A DNA stretch of 57,729 nucleotides from assembly GCA_003241485.1 (NCBI GenBank), contig QFQD01000009.1, positions 1 through 57,729 of the forward strand. The letters are read 5' to 3'. Made by a program: the position numbers and the translations under genes. This DNA is from Ancylobacter novellus (GTDB taxonomy: Bacteria; Pseudomonadota; Alphaproteobacteria; Rhizobiales; Xanthobacteraceae). Below the pieces are notes generated by a model. That model was given only the letters and a program-made list of their open reading frames with translations. It made no database searches and was not told where the DNA came from. Numbering within the stretch: position 1 is the first letter of the stretch; the number at the start of each line of letters is the position of its first letter. This document shows, in pieces, positions 19,150-28,584 of this stretch.

Positions 19150-19698
19150 CTAGATCTTTCCGTCGAGGCCCATCTGGTAATATTTGTGCACGATCTTGTC
19201 CTGGTTCTCCAGCAGCCAGTCGATCGAAGGCTCGTTGGTCATCGCCTTGCGGATCGCCTCGGTGGTGCCGCGGCGGTGCAGGTCGAACAGGATCTTGTGG
19301 TCGAGATTGGCCTCTGTCGTGACGGAAGGCGTGAGCCAGACCGAGCAGATGATGCCGAGCTCGTTGGCCTGCTCCTTCGGGATATAACCCGCACGCACCG
19401 CGTCGAGCACGCCATTGGCAATGGCAAACTGAACCGTGCCCATGAGGATGCTGGTGTAGCGGTTGTCCTCCACCGTCACCTTGGACACGCACAGCGTGAC
19501 CGGGCGCACCATGATGTCGGTATTGAGCAGCGCGAACACCTTGGTGTGGCCGGCGACCTGCGAACCCGTCAGCGTCGCCAGCGCGGTGCCGACCGGGCCG
19601 TCCAGCGCGCCGATCACCACTTCCGGCTCGGCGGCCGTGCCGGGCGGGCCGCCGGCGACAAGGGCTTCTCCCGCGCGCAGAATGATGCGGTCCTTCAT
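19150..19698 (-). CDS. Formaldehyde-activating enzyme (Fae) homologue, catalytic histidine replaced
   Basis: A 182-residue soluble protein of the Fae family. Fae condenses formaldehyde with tetrahydromethanopterin in methylotrophs. Matching blocks are GEALV (10-14), CVSKVTVEDNRYTSILMGTVQFAIANGV, IPKEQANELGIICSVWL and the C-terminal AIRKAMTNEPSIDWLL. In true Fae the segment after GEALV contains a histidine (AHIDLIIG) proposed as the general acid; here it reads AEPEVVIG, with Glu24 in that place. It may therefore bind a carbonyl compound or cofactor without the standard activity. GAGGAAGACACC precedes the ATG. It is the last gene of the LLM/Liv operon. Family assignment is firm; function is open. 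Confidence 0.82.
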   Translation of the reverse strand: MKDRIILRAGEALVAGGPPGTAAEPEVVIGALDGPVGTALATLTGSQVAGHTKVFALLNTDIMVRPVTLCVSKVTVEDNRYTSILMGTVQFAIANGVLDAVRAGYIPKEQANELGIICSVWLTPSVTTEANLDHKILFDLHRRGTTEAIRKAMTNEPSIDWLLENQDKIVHKYYQMGLDGKI

Positions 19699-19732
19699 GG
19701 TGTCTTCCTCGTTCTTGGACAAGCCGCGTCGG

Positions 19733-20092
19733 TCAGGGAGCGAGCCGGCGCTGGAACAGCTGGAGATAATTACCCGCGGGATCGACCACCGTCACCGTGC
19801 GGCCGTGATCGCCCATGTCGCGGGAAGCCACGATGCGGATGCCGGCGCCGGCAAGCTCCTGCTGGCGGGCATCGAGATCGGGCACCTCGAACACCGCGAC
19901 CGCGCCGGCCGCGCCCTCGGGAAATTCCGCCGGCGAGCCGACGGCGAAATTCACCCCGCCCGCATCGTACTGCACCCAGCGCTCGCCATCGGCGAATTTG
20001 GGGGCGAGGCCAAGCACCTGCTCGTAGAAATGACGGCTCGCCGCCATGTCGCCGGCGCGGACATAGACGTTCTGCAGTCTCTTCACAGCCAT
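19733..20092 (-). CDS. VOC-fold (glyoxalase/bleomycin-resistance family) protein
   Basis: A 119-residue single-domain VOC protein (beta-alpha-beta-beta-beta units). It shows LQNVYVRAGDMAASRHFYEQVLGL at the start, VAVFEVPDLDARQQELAGAG in the middle and TVTVVDPAGNYLQLFQ at the end. The usual first metal-ligand His and last Glu of metallo-VOC enzymes are not obvious, so it may be a binding protein or isomerase rather than a dioxygenase. The start was chosen by GGGGGAG upstream. It lies between the flavin reductase and Fae-like genes. Confidence 0.75.
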   Translation of the reverse strand: MAVKRLQNVYVRAGDMAASRHFYEQVLGLAPKFADGERWVQYDAGGVNFAVGSPAEFPEGAAGAVAVFEVPDLDARQQELAGAGIRIVASRDMGDHGRTVTVVDPAGNYLQLFQRRLAP

Positions 20093-20188
20093 GACCGTGT
20101 CGTCTCCCCCGGTATCGGCGGCGGCCGGTGGAAGATGGCTTTCCACGGCGTCCGCGCGCTCGATCCTGCTAGCTTGTGATGATTGCGG

Positions 20189-20715
20189 TCAGCCGGTCGC
20201 TGCGAACGCGCCGGCGCGGTAGAGCAGCGCCGCGCGCCGGGGCGAGACGGTCGTTGCGGTGACGGCGCCGAGAAACACCGTGTGCGTGCCGGCGTCGATC
20301 GCCTGCACCAGCTGGCAGTCGAAGGCGGCGATGGCATCGGCCAGCACCGGCGCGCCGGTTGCCAAAGCGCGCCATTCGCCGTGCTCGAAACGCTCCGCGC
20401 CGCGCGCCCCGTCCCGGCCGGCGAAGCGCTCGGCGAGAGGCTGATGCTCGGCGGCGATGACATTCACGCAGAAGCTGCCGCTTTCCAGTATCGCCGCGTG
20501 CCCCTCCGCGCTGCGGTTGACGCAGACCAGCAGCGTCGGCGGCTCGGCACAGACCGAACATACCGCTGTCGCCGTCAGGCCGCGGCGTCCGTGCTCCCGC
20601 CCGGCGGTGATGATGGTGACGCCGGTCGCCAGCTCGCGCATCGCGGCACGGAAATCGGCGGCGTCCAGCCTCCGGACAGGGGGATCATCGACCGAAGGGC
20701 CGGCATGGGAGGGCA

Positions 20716-20719
<4 letters not shown>
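20189..20719 (-). CDS. NAD(P)H:flavin reductase, component of a two-component monooxygenase
   Basis: A 176-residue flavin reductase-like domain protein (HpaC/RutF type). MRELATGVTIITAG, GLTATAVCSVCAEPPTLLVC and SGSFCVNVIAAEHQPLAERF are characteristic FMN-binding blocks. These enzymes supply reduced flavin to a separate monooxygenase; the LLM protein encoded in the same operon at 26400-27482 is the natural partner. Its ATG overlaps the livF-type stop (ATGA). The substrate cannot be deduced. Confidence 0.85.
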
Positions 20720-21431
<712 letters not shown>

Positions 21432-21435
<4 letters not shown>

Positions 21436-22292
21436 GCGATGCGGGCCTCCATCTGGCGTTGCGGCTCGGCGGACGCGGCCGCGGCCGCGACCTGCCCACT
21501 GCGGCGGCCGAGATAGGCCTCGATCACCCGCTCGTCGGCCTGTATCTCGGCCGGCGTGCCCTCGGTAAGAACGGCACCGCGGTTGAACACGGTGATGCGC
21601 TCGGCCACCGCCATGACGACGCGCATGTGATGCTCGATCAGCACGACGGTCACGCCGAGCTCGGTGCGGATGCGCTCGATCAGTTCGACCAGCGCGCGGC
21701 CCTCGGCGGGGTTCATGCCCGCCGCCGGCTCGTCGAGCATCAGGATGCGAGGGCCCGCCACCAGTGCGCGGGCGATCTCCAGCCGGCGCTGATCGCCATA
21801 GGGCATGTGGCGGGCAAGGTCGCCCGCGCGCTGCGGAATGCCGACAAAGGCGAGATATTCCCGCGCCCGCTCGCGTGCCTCCGCCTCCTCGCGGCGGAAG
21901 CGCCCGCTGCCAACGATCGCCTCCCAGAAGGTGGCGTGCAGGCGGCGATGCTGGCCGACCAGCACGTTCTCCAGTGCCGTCATGTTGGGGAACAGCCGGA
22001 CGTTCTGATAGGTGCGCGCCACCCCGTGCCGCGCCACCACATGCGCCGGCAGCCCGTCGATGCGCGCGCCGGCGAGGTAGATCGTGCCCGCGGTCGGCGG
22101 CACGAAGGCGGTGATGCAGTTGAAGGCGGTGGTCTTGCCGGCGCCGTTCGGCCCGATAATGGCGTGGACGCTGCCCTCGGCAATGCTGAGATCGACGTTC
22201 TGGATGGCGATCATGCCGCCGAACGCCTTCTTCAGCCCGCGCACCTGCAGCAGCGGCGGACGCGGGGGCGTTTTCGGGAGGACGTCACGCAT
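21432..22292 (-). CDS. livG: Branched-chain-type ABC transporter ATPase (LivG type)
   Basis: A 286-residue ATPase with Walker A GPNGAGKTT, the LivG-type VARTYQNVRLFPNMTALENV, and LMLDEPAAGMNPAE. The ATG at 22292 overlaps the permease stop by eight bases. The C-terminus has an alanine-rich tail beyond the usual end (YLGRR). It is the partner of the LivF-type ATPase downstream. Confidence 0.93.
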
Positions 22293-23958
22293 GAGCGCTC
22301 TCCTTCGTCCCGGTCGTGGCCGGCCACAGGCCTTCGGCCCGCACATGCATCATCGCCACCAGCGCGATGCCGTAGAACAGATAGCGGAACTCGCCGAACT
22401 CGCGCAGCAGCTCCGGCAGGCCGATCAGCACGATGGCACCCACCAGCACGCCGGGCAGCGAGCCGAGACCGCCAATGACCAGGATCGCCAACACGTTGAT
22501 CGACACCAGCAGCTGGAAGGAGTGCGGGTAGACCGACCCGACCAGCGCCGCGAACACTGCGCCCGCCGCCCCGGCAAAGGCCGCGCCGATGGTGTAGGCG
22601 AGCAGCTTCGACGCCACGGGATCAATGCCCAGCGCCTGCGCCACGTCCTCGTCCTCGCGCATGGCGAGCCAGGCCCGGCCGATGCGGGCATGCTGCAGCC
22701 GCCAGGAGATGAAGGCGACCACGCCCGCGAGCGCCAGAGCGAGATAATACAGCGCCGCCGGCGACTGCAGCGAGACGCCGAAGATGCGGGGATGATCGAT
22801 CTCGATGATGCCCTGCGAGCCCCCGAGATAGGGCGCCAGCGCATCCGACAGCACCAGCACGCGGATGATCTCGCCAAGGCCCAGCGTCGCCATGGCGAGA
22901 TAGTCGCCGCGCACCCGCAGCACCGGCAGGCCGAACAGCATGCCGGCGCCGGCGGCCAGCACCACAGCCACCGGCAGCGCCACCCAGAACGACACGTCGA
23001 CGAGCGCCAGCGGGCCCGACGAGCACATCAGCGCCACCGTATAGGCGCCGACCGCGAAGAAGGCGACGAAGCCGAGATCGACCAGGCCCGCAAGGCCGAG
23101 CTCGATGTTCAGCCCCATGCCCATCAGCATGTAGAGCGCGACCAGCATGGCGACCTGGGCGACGAAGTCGTTGGTGACCAGCGGCAGGATAAGAACGCCC
23201 ACCAGCAGCACAGCGAGCCCGACCTTCGAGGAGCGCGCCCGACGTGCCGGATCGATTTGGGCATTCCAGCGGTCACGCAGCAGGCAGAACAGCGCCCCGG
23301 CCAGAAGCAGCACCAGCGCCGGCACGCGGTTGAGCCCGCCCGAGCCAAAGACTTCGGTCTCCGGTCCGTTCAGGTCCGGCAGGTTGTCGAGCACGCTGAC
23401 GAACACGTCGCGGAACAGGCCGACGATGAGGACAACGCCAAAGCCATAGGTCAGTGCCCGGCGGTAGCGGCCTGGCAGGGCCGCGAATACGCCGCCGATC
23501 ACGCCGAGCAGGGCGCCGAGCGCGGGCAGTTGCGCCAGTGCCTGCAGCGAGCCGAGGGGCGCACCGAGGCTCAGCGCCTTGGTCAGCATCGGGCTCGCCG
23601 CCACCAGTGTGGATCGCAGATTGACCGAGGTCATGAGCAGCAGCAGGGCCGACACGCACAGCCCGCCGGCGAAGCCGGCCAGCGCGCCATGCAGGACGAC
23701 GCGGCTACCGGACGGGCGGCCCTGCGTATCGCGACCGGCGACATAGCCGGCGGCGATGGCCATCAGCGCATAGGCGATCTGCGACAGCGTCAGCGTGTCT
23801 TCGACCACATGGCGCTTGTCCATCGCCACATAGGCGCCGATCAGCGCGAAGCCGATTGCTGCAAAGCCGGCGAGGACACCGACCTGAACGGTCTCGGCCA
23901 GCGGGGATTTCCGCCGCCGTGCGACCTTGAAGGAGCTGGTCACAGTGTTGAAGGACAT
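22285..23958 (-). CDS. livM: Branched-chain-type ABC transporter permease (LivM type) with a long N-terminal membrane extension
   Basis: The C-terminal 300 or so residues are a standard LivM permease: LYMLMGMGLNIELGLAGLVDLGFVAFFAVGAY, LRVRGDYLAMATLGLGEIIRVLV and AMREDEDVAQALGID. The N-terminal 240 residues are extra and contain several predicted membrane segments, among them VGVLAGFAAIGFALIGAYVA and IAYALMAIAAGYVAG, and ALAGFAGGLCVSALLLLMTS. At 557 residues it is much longer than the usual 320-420. Longer LivM proteins exist, but the role of such extensions is unclear. It starts four bases after the LivH-type stop. Confidence 0.9.
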   Translation of the reverse strand: MSFNTVTSSFKVARRRKSPLAETVQVGVLAGFAAIGFALIGAYVAMDKRHVVEDTLTLSQIAYALMAIAAGYVAGRDTQGRPSGSRVVLHGALAGFAGGLCVSALLLLMTSVNLRSTLVAASPMLTKALSLGAPLGSLQALAQLPALGALLGVIGGVFAALPGRYRRALTYGFGVVLIVGLFRDVFVSVLDNLPDLNGPETEVFGSGGLNRVPALVLLLAGALFCLLRDRWNAQIDPARRARSSKVGLAVLLVGVLILPLVTNDFVAQVAMLVALYMLMGMGLNIELGLAGLVDLGFVAFFAVGAYTVALMCSSGPLALVDVSFWVALPVAVVLAAGAGMLFGLPVLRVRGDYLAMATLGLGEIIRVLVLSDALAPYLGGSQGIIEIDHPRIFGVSLQSPAALYYLALALAGVVAFISWRLQHARIGRAWLAMREDEDVAQALGIDPVASKLLAYTIGAAFAGAAGAVFAALVGSVYPHSFQLLVSINVLAILVIGGLGSLPGVLVGAIVLIGLPELLREFGEFRYLFYGIALVAMMHVRAEGLWPATTGTKESAHA

Positions 23959-23962
23959 GGCG

Positions 23963-25060
23963 TCAGGCCCGCTTCGAGGCGAGTCGCTCGCCGAGCAACC
24001 CCTGTGGACGGAAGATCAGGATCATCACCAGCATGCCGTAGCCGATCACGTCCTTGAGCTGGTAGGGCGCCGGCAGGCCGAAGCCTTCCAACACCAGCGC
24101 CGGGCCGAGCGCCTCGGCCAGCCCCAGCACCAGCCCGCCGAGCAGCGCGCCGCCGAGATTGCCGATGCCGCCGAGAATGGCCGCAGCGAAGCCCTTGATG
24201 CCAAGGGCGAAGCCCATGAACACGGTGATCTGCTTGAACACCAGCGCGTAGAGCACGCCGGCGACCCCGGCCATGGCGCCGCCAATGGCGAAGGTGGCGA
24301 CAATGACGGCGCCGACATTGATGCCGACCAGCGCCGCCGCGTCACGATCTTCCGCCACCGCCCGCATCGCCTTGCCTAGCGGGCTCAGCTTCACCAGCGC
24401 CAAGAGGCCGGCCAGCACGATGAGCGCGGCCACGAAGGCGACGATCTGCGGGATCGGCACGATCAGGCCGAACAGGCTCACGGTGCCCTCCATCCAGCCA
24501 AAGCCCGGATAGGCACGGTTGCGCGTGCCGAACAGGCCGCGCGCGGCATATTGCAGGACGAAGGACATGCCGATTGCGCAGATCAGCGGCGCCAGCGAGC
24601 GCACATGCAGGAAGGGCCGGTAGGCGATGCGCTCGATGACCAGCGACATCGTCGCTCCGCCCGCCATGCCGGCGGCGAGCACCAGCGGCAGCGCCAGCAG
24701 CGGCAGGGCGTTCAGCAGCCCCACATCGTTCAGCGCCCCGGCCGCGAACAGCCCGGCGAAGGACCCGATCATCATCACGTCGCCATGGGCGAAGTTGATC
24801 ATGCGCAGGATGCCGTAGACCATGGTGTAGCCGAGCGCGATCAGCGCGTAGATGCTGCCGATGGTGAGGCCGAACATCGCGAAGGACACGAAATCGGCGG
24901 CGGAGTAGGTGCCGGCGGTAAGACCGCCGGCCAGACCCACCAGGACGAGAGCGGCGACACTGATCCGGATAGCGAGAAGCACATGATCGACCCAGGTCGA
25001 CCGGCGCAGCCATTCGGAGAAGGCCCCCGGCTCCGTCGCGGAGCGCGGGACGTCGCTCAC
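23963..25060 (-). CDS. livH: Branched-chain-type ABC transporter permease (LivH type)
   Basis: A 365-residue permease. GLTIGSIYALIALGYTMVYG, MINFAHGDVMMIGSF and KAMRAVAEDRDAAALVGIN are LivH hallmarks. The GTG start at 25060 overlaps the stop of the binding-protein gene (GTGA), a repeated coupling style in this region. The protein has about 60 residues before the conserved core, with one predicted membrane segment (VDHVLLAIRISVAALVLVGL). Confidence 0.92.
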   Translation of the reverse strand: MSDVPRSATEPGAFSEWLRRSTWVDHVLLAIRISVAALVLVGLAGGLTAGTYSAADFVSFAMFGLTIGSIYALIALGYTMVYGILRMINFAHGDVMMIGSFAGLFAAGALNDVGLLNALPLLALPLVLAAGMAGGATMSLVIERIAYRPFLHVRSLAPLICAIGMSFVLQYAARGLFGTRNRAYPGFGWMEGTVSLFGLIVPIPQIVAFVAALIVLAGLLALVKLSPLGKAMRAVAEDRDAAALVGINVGAVIVATFAIGGAMAGVAGVLYALVFKQITVFMGFALGIKGFAAAILGGIGNLGGALLGGLVLGLAEALGPALVLEGFGLPAPYQLKDVIGYGMLVMILIFRPQGLLGERLASKRA

Positions 25061-26292
25061 GGAAAGATCCGCTTCGGGTTGGTGCCGGGCGCGAACGAAG
25101 ACTGGTCGTCGCTGGTGAACTCCCAGATCGCGTAGGTCGCCGCGCCGCAATCGCCATGGACGTCGCAGGTCAGCGCGCCGGTGAGGCCGGGCAGCGCCTT
25201 GGTCGCCATCATCGCGTCGTGCAGCGCGTTGCGGCCGATATAGAGGTTGCCCTCCGCGTCGGTCTTGCCGACTTCCTTGATGGCCGCCATGGTCAGCAGG
25301 GCCGCGTCATAGCCATAGGCGCTGAAGCCGCCGATCGGCGCCTCGCCATATTCCGCGGTGAAGTTCTTCACGAACACCGGGAAACGCTCGGAGAACAGGT
25401 CGGTCGACGGGCCGACGATGTTGAAGCCGACAACCTTGGGGCCGACCGCCTCGATCACATTGGCGCTGAACACGCCCTCGCCGCCGATCACCTTGGTGCC
25501 GGCGAGCCCGGCCACTTCGTCCTTCTGGCGCATCAGGAAGCCGACGGTGGAGGTGAAGACCGGGGTGAAGATGAGCTCGGGCTTCTTGGTGGCGATGCGC
25601 GTCAGTACCGGGCGCAGGTCGGTGTCGGTCGGGGAGACGGCTTCGCTGGCGACGATGGTGCCGCCCTTGGCGGTGAAGTCCTTCTCGAAGGCGCGCACCA
25701 GCTGCTCGGTATAGGGGCTGCCGTCATGGATGGTGGCGGCGGTCTTCACGCCGAGCTTGTCATAGGCGTAGCTGGCGGTGAAGGCCGCGCTCTTGAGGTC
25801 GTTCGGCACCACGCGCAGGAAGCCCTTGAAGCCGTCCGGCCGGTCGGCCGCGGTCAGCGCCGGCGCCGTGGCGCCGATCGCCACGCTGGGAATGCCAAGC
25901 TTCCACAGGATGGGCGCACCCGCGCGGGCACCGGAGGAGCAGCTCGGGCCGAGCACGGCGACGATCTGCTTGTTGCCCGCCAGCTTGGTGGCGGCGGTCT
26001 GGCCGCCCTCGGCGGTGCACTGGGCGTCCTCGCCGAGCAGCTTCACCGGGAAGCCCAGCACCTTGCCGCCGGCGTCCTTGATGGCGATCTCGGCACCGCG
26101 CAACTCGTCGATGCCCTGGTTGGTGTCCCCGCCGGACTGCGAGGAATAGCCGCCGATCAGGATCGGCTGGCCCTTGGCGATCTTCACGACCCCCAGCGGG
26201 TCGGTGACGGGGCCGAGCGTTTCCGCCCGGCTTCCGGATGCGCCAAGCAGCACCGCGGCAAGCGTCGCCGCGGAGAAAAGTACCCTGTTCAT
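25057..26292 (-). CDS. Branched-chain-type ABC transporter periplasmic binding protein
   Basis: A 411-residue type I periplasmic binding protein of the LivK/amide-binding (Peripla_BP_6) group. The signal peptide is MNRVLFSAATLAAVLLGASG with cleavage near SRA-ETLG. ILIGGYSSQSGGDTNQGIDE, VAVLGPSCSSGARAGAPI and GFSAYGYDAALLTMAAIKE mark the fold. Two cysteines near the C-terminus (LTCDVHGDCGAATY) may form a disulfide. It supplies ligand specificity for the LivHMGF importer in the LLM/Fae-like operon, so it would bind the unknown substrate of that pathway. Confidence 0.9.
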   Translation of the reverse strand: MNRVLFSAATLAAVLLGASGSRAETLGPVTDPLGVVKIAKGQPILIGGYSSQSGGDTNQGIDELRGAEIAIKDAGGKVLGFPVKLLGEDAQCTAEGGQTAATKLAGNKQIVAVLGPSCSSGARAGAPILWKLGIPSVAIGATAPALTAADRPDGFKGFLRVVPNDLKSAAFTASYAYDKLGVKTAATIHDGSPYTEQLVRAFEKDFTAKGGTIVASEAVSPTDTDLRPVLTRIATKKPELIFTPVFTSTVGFLMRQKDEVAGLAGTKVIGGEGVFSANVIEAVGPKVVGFNIVGPSTDLFSERFPVFVKNFTAEYGEAPIGGFSAYGYDAALLTMAAIKEVGKTDAEGNLYIGRNALHDAMMATKALPGLTGALTCDVHGDCGAATYAIWEFTSDDQSSFAPGTNPKRIFP

Positions 26293-26399
26293 CTTCGTCC
26301 ATCCTCTGGTTAGGCGCGCGACCTTTTGCCGGCCGCGTCGTTCGAAAGATCGGTTGGGGCTGCACCTCTCCGAAGCGGAGATCCGGCGTTAGTCGCGTG

Positions 26400-27482
26400 T
26401 CACTCGGCCGCGACCGGGACAGGTTTTCCGATGGCCGACAGCGGGCCGACCTCGCGCTCGACCAGCGGCAGCACCTCGGCGCCGAAGCGCTCCAGCGCGC
26501 GCCGGGCGCGGGCGACCGGCATATCGCCGAACTGGAAGAAGCAGTTGTAGTGCTGCGGGTTGAGCCGGCGGATCTCCTGCACCAGCCGCTCCGCCACATG
26601 GTGCGGATCGCCGATCAGCAGATTGTCGCGGAAGGTCTCCAGCGGCGGCTCGTCGGGAATGGGAGCCGCTTCCACGAAGGAGCCGTCCAGCGTCAGCACA
26701 TTGCTGCGCAGGCCGTGCACCATGCGTCCGACATAGCGGGCGCGCTCGGCCGCCTCCAGCGCTTCGCTCGCGCTGTCGGTGACGTGGATATATTGCTGGA
26801 GCGCCACCGGCATGGTGGGGCCGTCGAGCCCGCCCTGCACCCAGGAGGCGCGCACCTGCTCGGCGATGCCGAACAGCGCCTCGGAGCCGCGCCAGCCGGC
26901 GGTGATGAAGGGCACGCCGCCCCATTTCGACAGCGCCTTCAGGATCGGCGGGTGCGGCGAGGTGCAATAGACCGGCGGCAACGGGCGCTGCAGCGGGCGC
27001 ACGGTGATGGCGGTTTCCGGCACGGTGATGTGCTTGCCCTCGAAGGCGACGCGTCCCTCGGCGAGCACCTGCTCGACCACCGACCAGTATTCGAGGAAGA
27101 TTTCCGTCTTCTTCGCGACGTCCGCGCCGTAGCGCTCGAACTCGTAGGCCTGATAGCCGGTACCCACGCCGAGCACCGCCCGCCCGCCGCTGAGCTGATC
27201 GAGCAGGCCGATTTCCTGCGCCACCCGCAGCGGGTGATAGAGCGGCAGCACGACCACGCCCGCGCCGAGGCGGATGCGGCTGGTGTGGCCCGCCATATGA
27301 GCCGCCACCATGAGCGGCGACACGCTGACCGAGTAATTGGTGAAGTGATGCTCGGCGAACCAGGCGATCTCGAAGCCGATATCCTCGGCGAGCGTCACCA
27401 TGCTGCGCGTATCGTCGATGACACCCGCGACACCGCCCGGATTGTCGCGCAGGCCCATCAGATTGAATATGCCGAAGTGCAT
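26400..27482 (-). CDS. LLM-class flavin-dependent monooxygenase 1
   Basis: A 360-residue luciferase-like (bacterial luciferase TIM barrel) oxidoreductase. The start MHFGIFNLMGL, AWFAEHHFTNYS, IRLGAGVVVLPLYHPLRVAQEI and GRAVLGVGTGYQAYEFERYG are typical. LLM monooxygenases use FMNH2 and oxygen to hydroxylate or cleave carbon-sulfur, carbon-nitrogen or carbonyl bonds; F420-using members also exist. The flavin reductase gene in the same operon supports an FMNH2-using two-component enzyme. It is a paralogue of the divergently encoded protein at 28585-29658. Substrate unknown. Confidence 0.88.
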   Translation of the reverse strand: MHFGIFNLMGLRDNPGGVAGVIDDTRSMVTLAEDIGFEIAWFAEHHFTNYSVSVSPLMVAAHMAGHTSRIRLGAGVVVLPLYHPLRVAQEIGLLDQLSGGRAVLGVGTGYQAYEFERYGADVAKKTEIFLEYWSVVEQVLAEGRVAFEGKHITVPETAITVRPLQRPLPPVYCTSPHPPILKALSKWGGVPFITAGWRGSEALFGIAEQVRASWVQGGLDGPTMPVALQQYIHVTDSASEALEAAERARYVGRMVHGLRSNVLTLDGSFVEAAPIPDEPPLETFRDNLLIGDPHHVAERLVQEIRRLNPQHYNCFFQFGDMPVARARRALERFGAEVLPLVEREVGPLSAIGKPVPVAAE

Positions 27483-27517
27483 TTGACTACTCTGATTCTC
27501 AAGTAAAGGACGACAGA

Positions 27518-28249
27518 TCAGGCGATGAAGTAGCCACCGCTAATCGCAACGGTCTCGCCGACCATGTATCTGTTCTTTTCCGACACCAGGAAGATCACCA
27601 CGTCGGCGACATCTTCCGGCTCGGCGGCGCGCCCGAGCGCGGTCTGCGCCGCGAGTTCCGGCAGGAAGCCGGCGGCACGCGCCTTCTCGGTGGCGATGCC
27701 GGCGGGGGCCACGCCGTTGATGAGGATGTTGTCGGGTGCCACCGCCAGACCCATGCTCTTGGTGAGGCTCACCACCGCGGCCTTCATCGCCGCGTAATGC
27801 GCGTTCTTGGGGTGCGCCTTCAGCGCGTCGATCGAGGCGATGTTGACGATGCGCCCGCCACCCTGCCCCTGCATGTGGGCGATGGCCGCCACCGAGACGT
27901 TGTAAAGGCCGCGCACATTCACCGAGAAGCTGAAGTCCCAGTCGGCGTCGGTGATCTCCAGGATGGGCCGGCGCGGATAGACGCCCGCGCAGTTGATCAG
28001 ACCATGAATGCGCCCGGCCCGCTCGATCGCCGCGTCGACCAGCGCCTTGGCGCTGTCGCGTGTGGTGATGTCGCCGATCACCGAGAACGCCTTGCCGCCC
28101 TTTGCCGTGATCTCGTCGATCACCGTCTGCGCGCTCTCCTGATTGATCTCGATGATGGCCACCTGCGCGCCGGCCTCGGCGAGGCCGAGACAGATGGCGC
28201 GGCCGAGACCGCTGCCGCCGCCGGTGACGATAATGGTTTGACCCTGCAT
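27518..28249 (-). CDS. Short-chain dehydrogenase/reductase (SDR)
   Basis: A 243-residue classical SDR. The cofactor motif TGGGSGLGRAI is near the start, NCAGVYPRR follows, and the catalytic Ser, Tyr and Lys are in NIASIDALKAHPKNAHYAAMK (first 20: NIASIDALKAHPKNAHYAAM). It ends with a conserved GETVAISGGYFIA. It probably oxidises an alcohol intermediate with NAD(P). GGAG precedes the ATG at 28249. It is the first gene of the minus-strand LLM/Liv/Fae-like operon. Confidence 0.87.
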   Translation of the reverse strand: MQGQTIIVTGGGSGLGRAICLGLAEAGAQVAIIEINQESAQTVIDEITAKGGKAFSVIGDITTRDSAKALVDAAIERAGRIHGLINCAGVYPRRPILEITDADWDFSFSVNVRGLYNVSVAAIAHMQGQGGGRIVNIASIDALKAHPKNAHYAAMKAAVVSLTKSMGLAVAPDNILINGVAPAGIATEKARAAGFLPELAAQTALGRAAEPEDVADVVIFLVSEKNRYMVGETVAISGGYFIA

Positions 28250-28364
28250 GGAGGCTCCGGTGCCTGGAAAGGTTGTGCCACCGCTTGGGAATGCGAGGGC
28301 GTTGTTGGAACAGAGTGTTCCCGACCGGGGGCACCGATCACAAACGATCAATTCTCATGCAACG

Positions 28365-28425
28365 ATAAGAAAAGCCGCTGCTGGCGAGAGCGGGAAAGCC
28401 GCGCTTGGCCAAGCATAAGAAGAGC
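28365..28425. promoter_or_regulatory. Direct repeats and palindrome between divergent SDR and LLM operons
   Basis: The 335-base gap 28250-28584 separates the two LLM operons. It contains ATAAGAAAAGC (28365-28375) and ATAAGAAGAGC (28415-28425), exactly 50 bases apart, and a perfect palindrome GCTTGGCCAAGC (28403-28414) between them. A LysR regulator encoded next to the plus-strand LLM gene is the likely ligand. The rest of the gap shows no gene. Confidence 0.4.
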
Positions 28426-28584
28426 TAATTTGCGGCGGTGCGGGCCGCTTCCTATGCTTTGAGACGAAGAGCTCCATGTCGGCGATGACGGGCATGCGTG
28501 CAGTGACAGGCCTGCGACGGACCATGGGACATGCGCGCAGATGCGCGTTCCCCGGGCGAGTTCCGTCGCAATGGGAGGACCGCA

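Noticed and set aside
22084..24057. Long plus-strand open frame (657 codons), His- and Gln-rich, opposite livM
   Set aside because: Its composition is that of the reverse of membrane-protein codons; livM is clearly the real gene.
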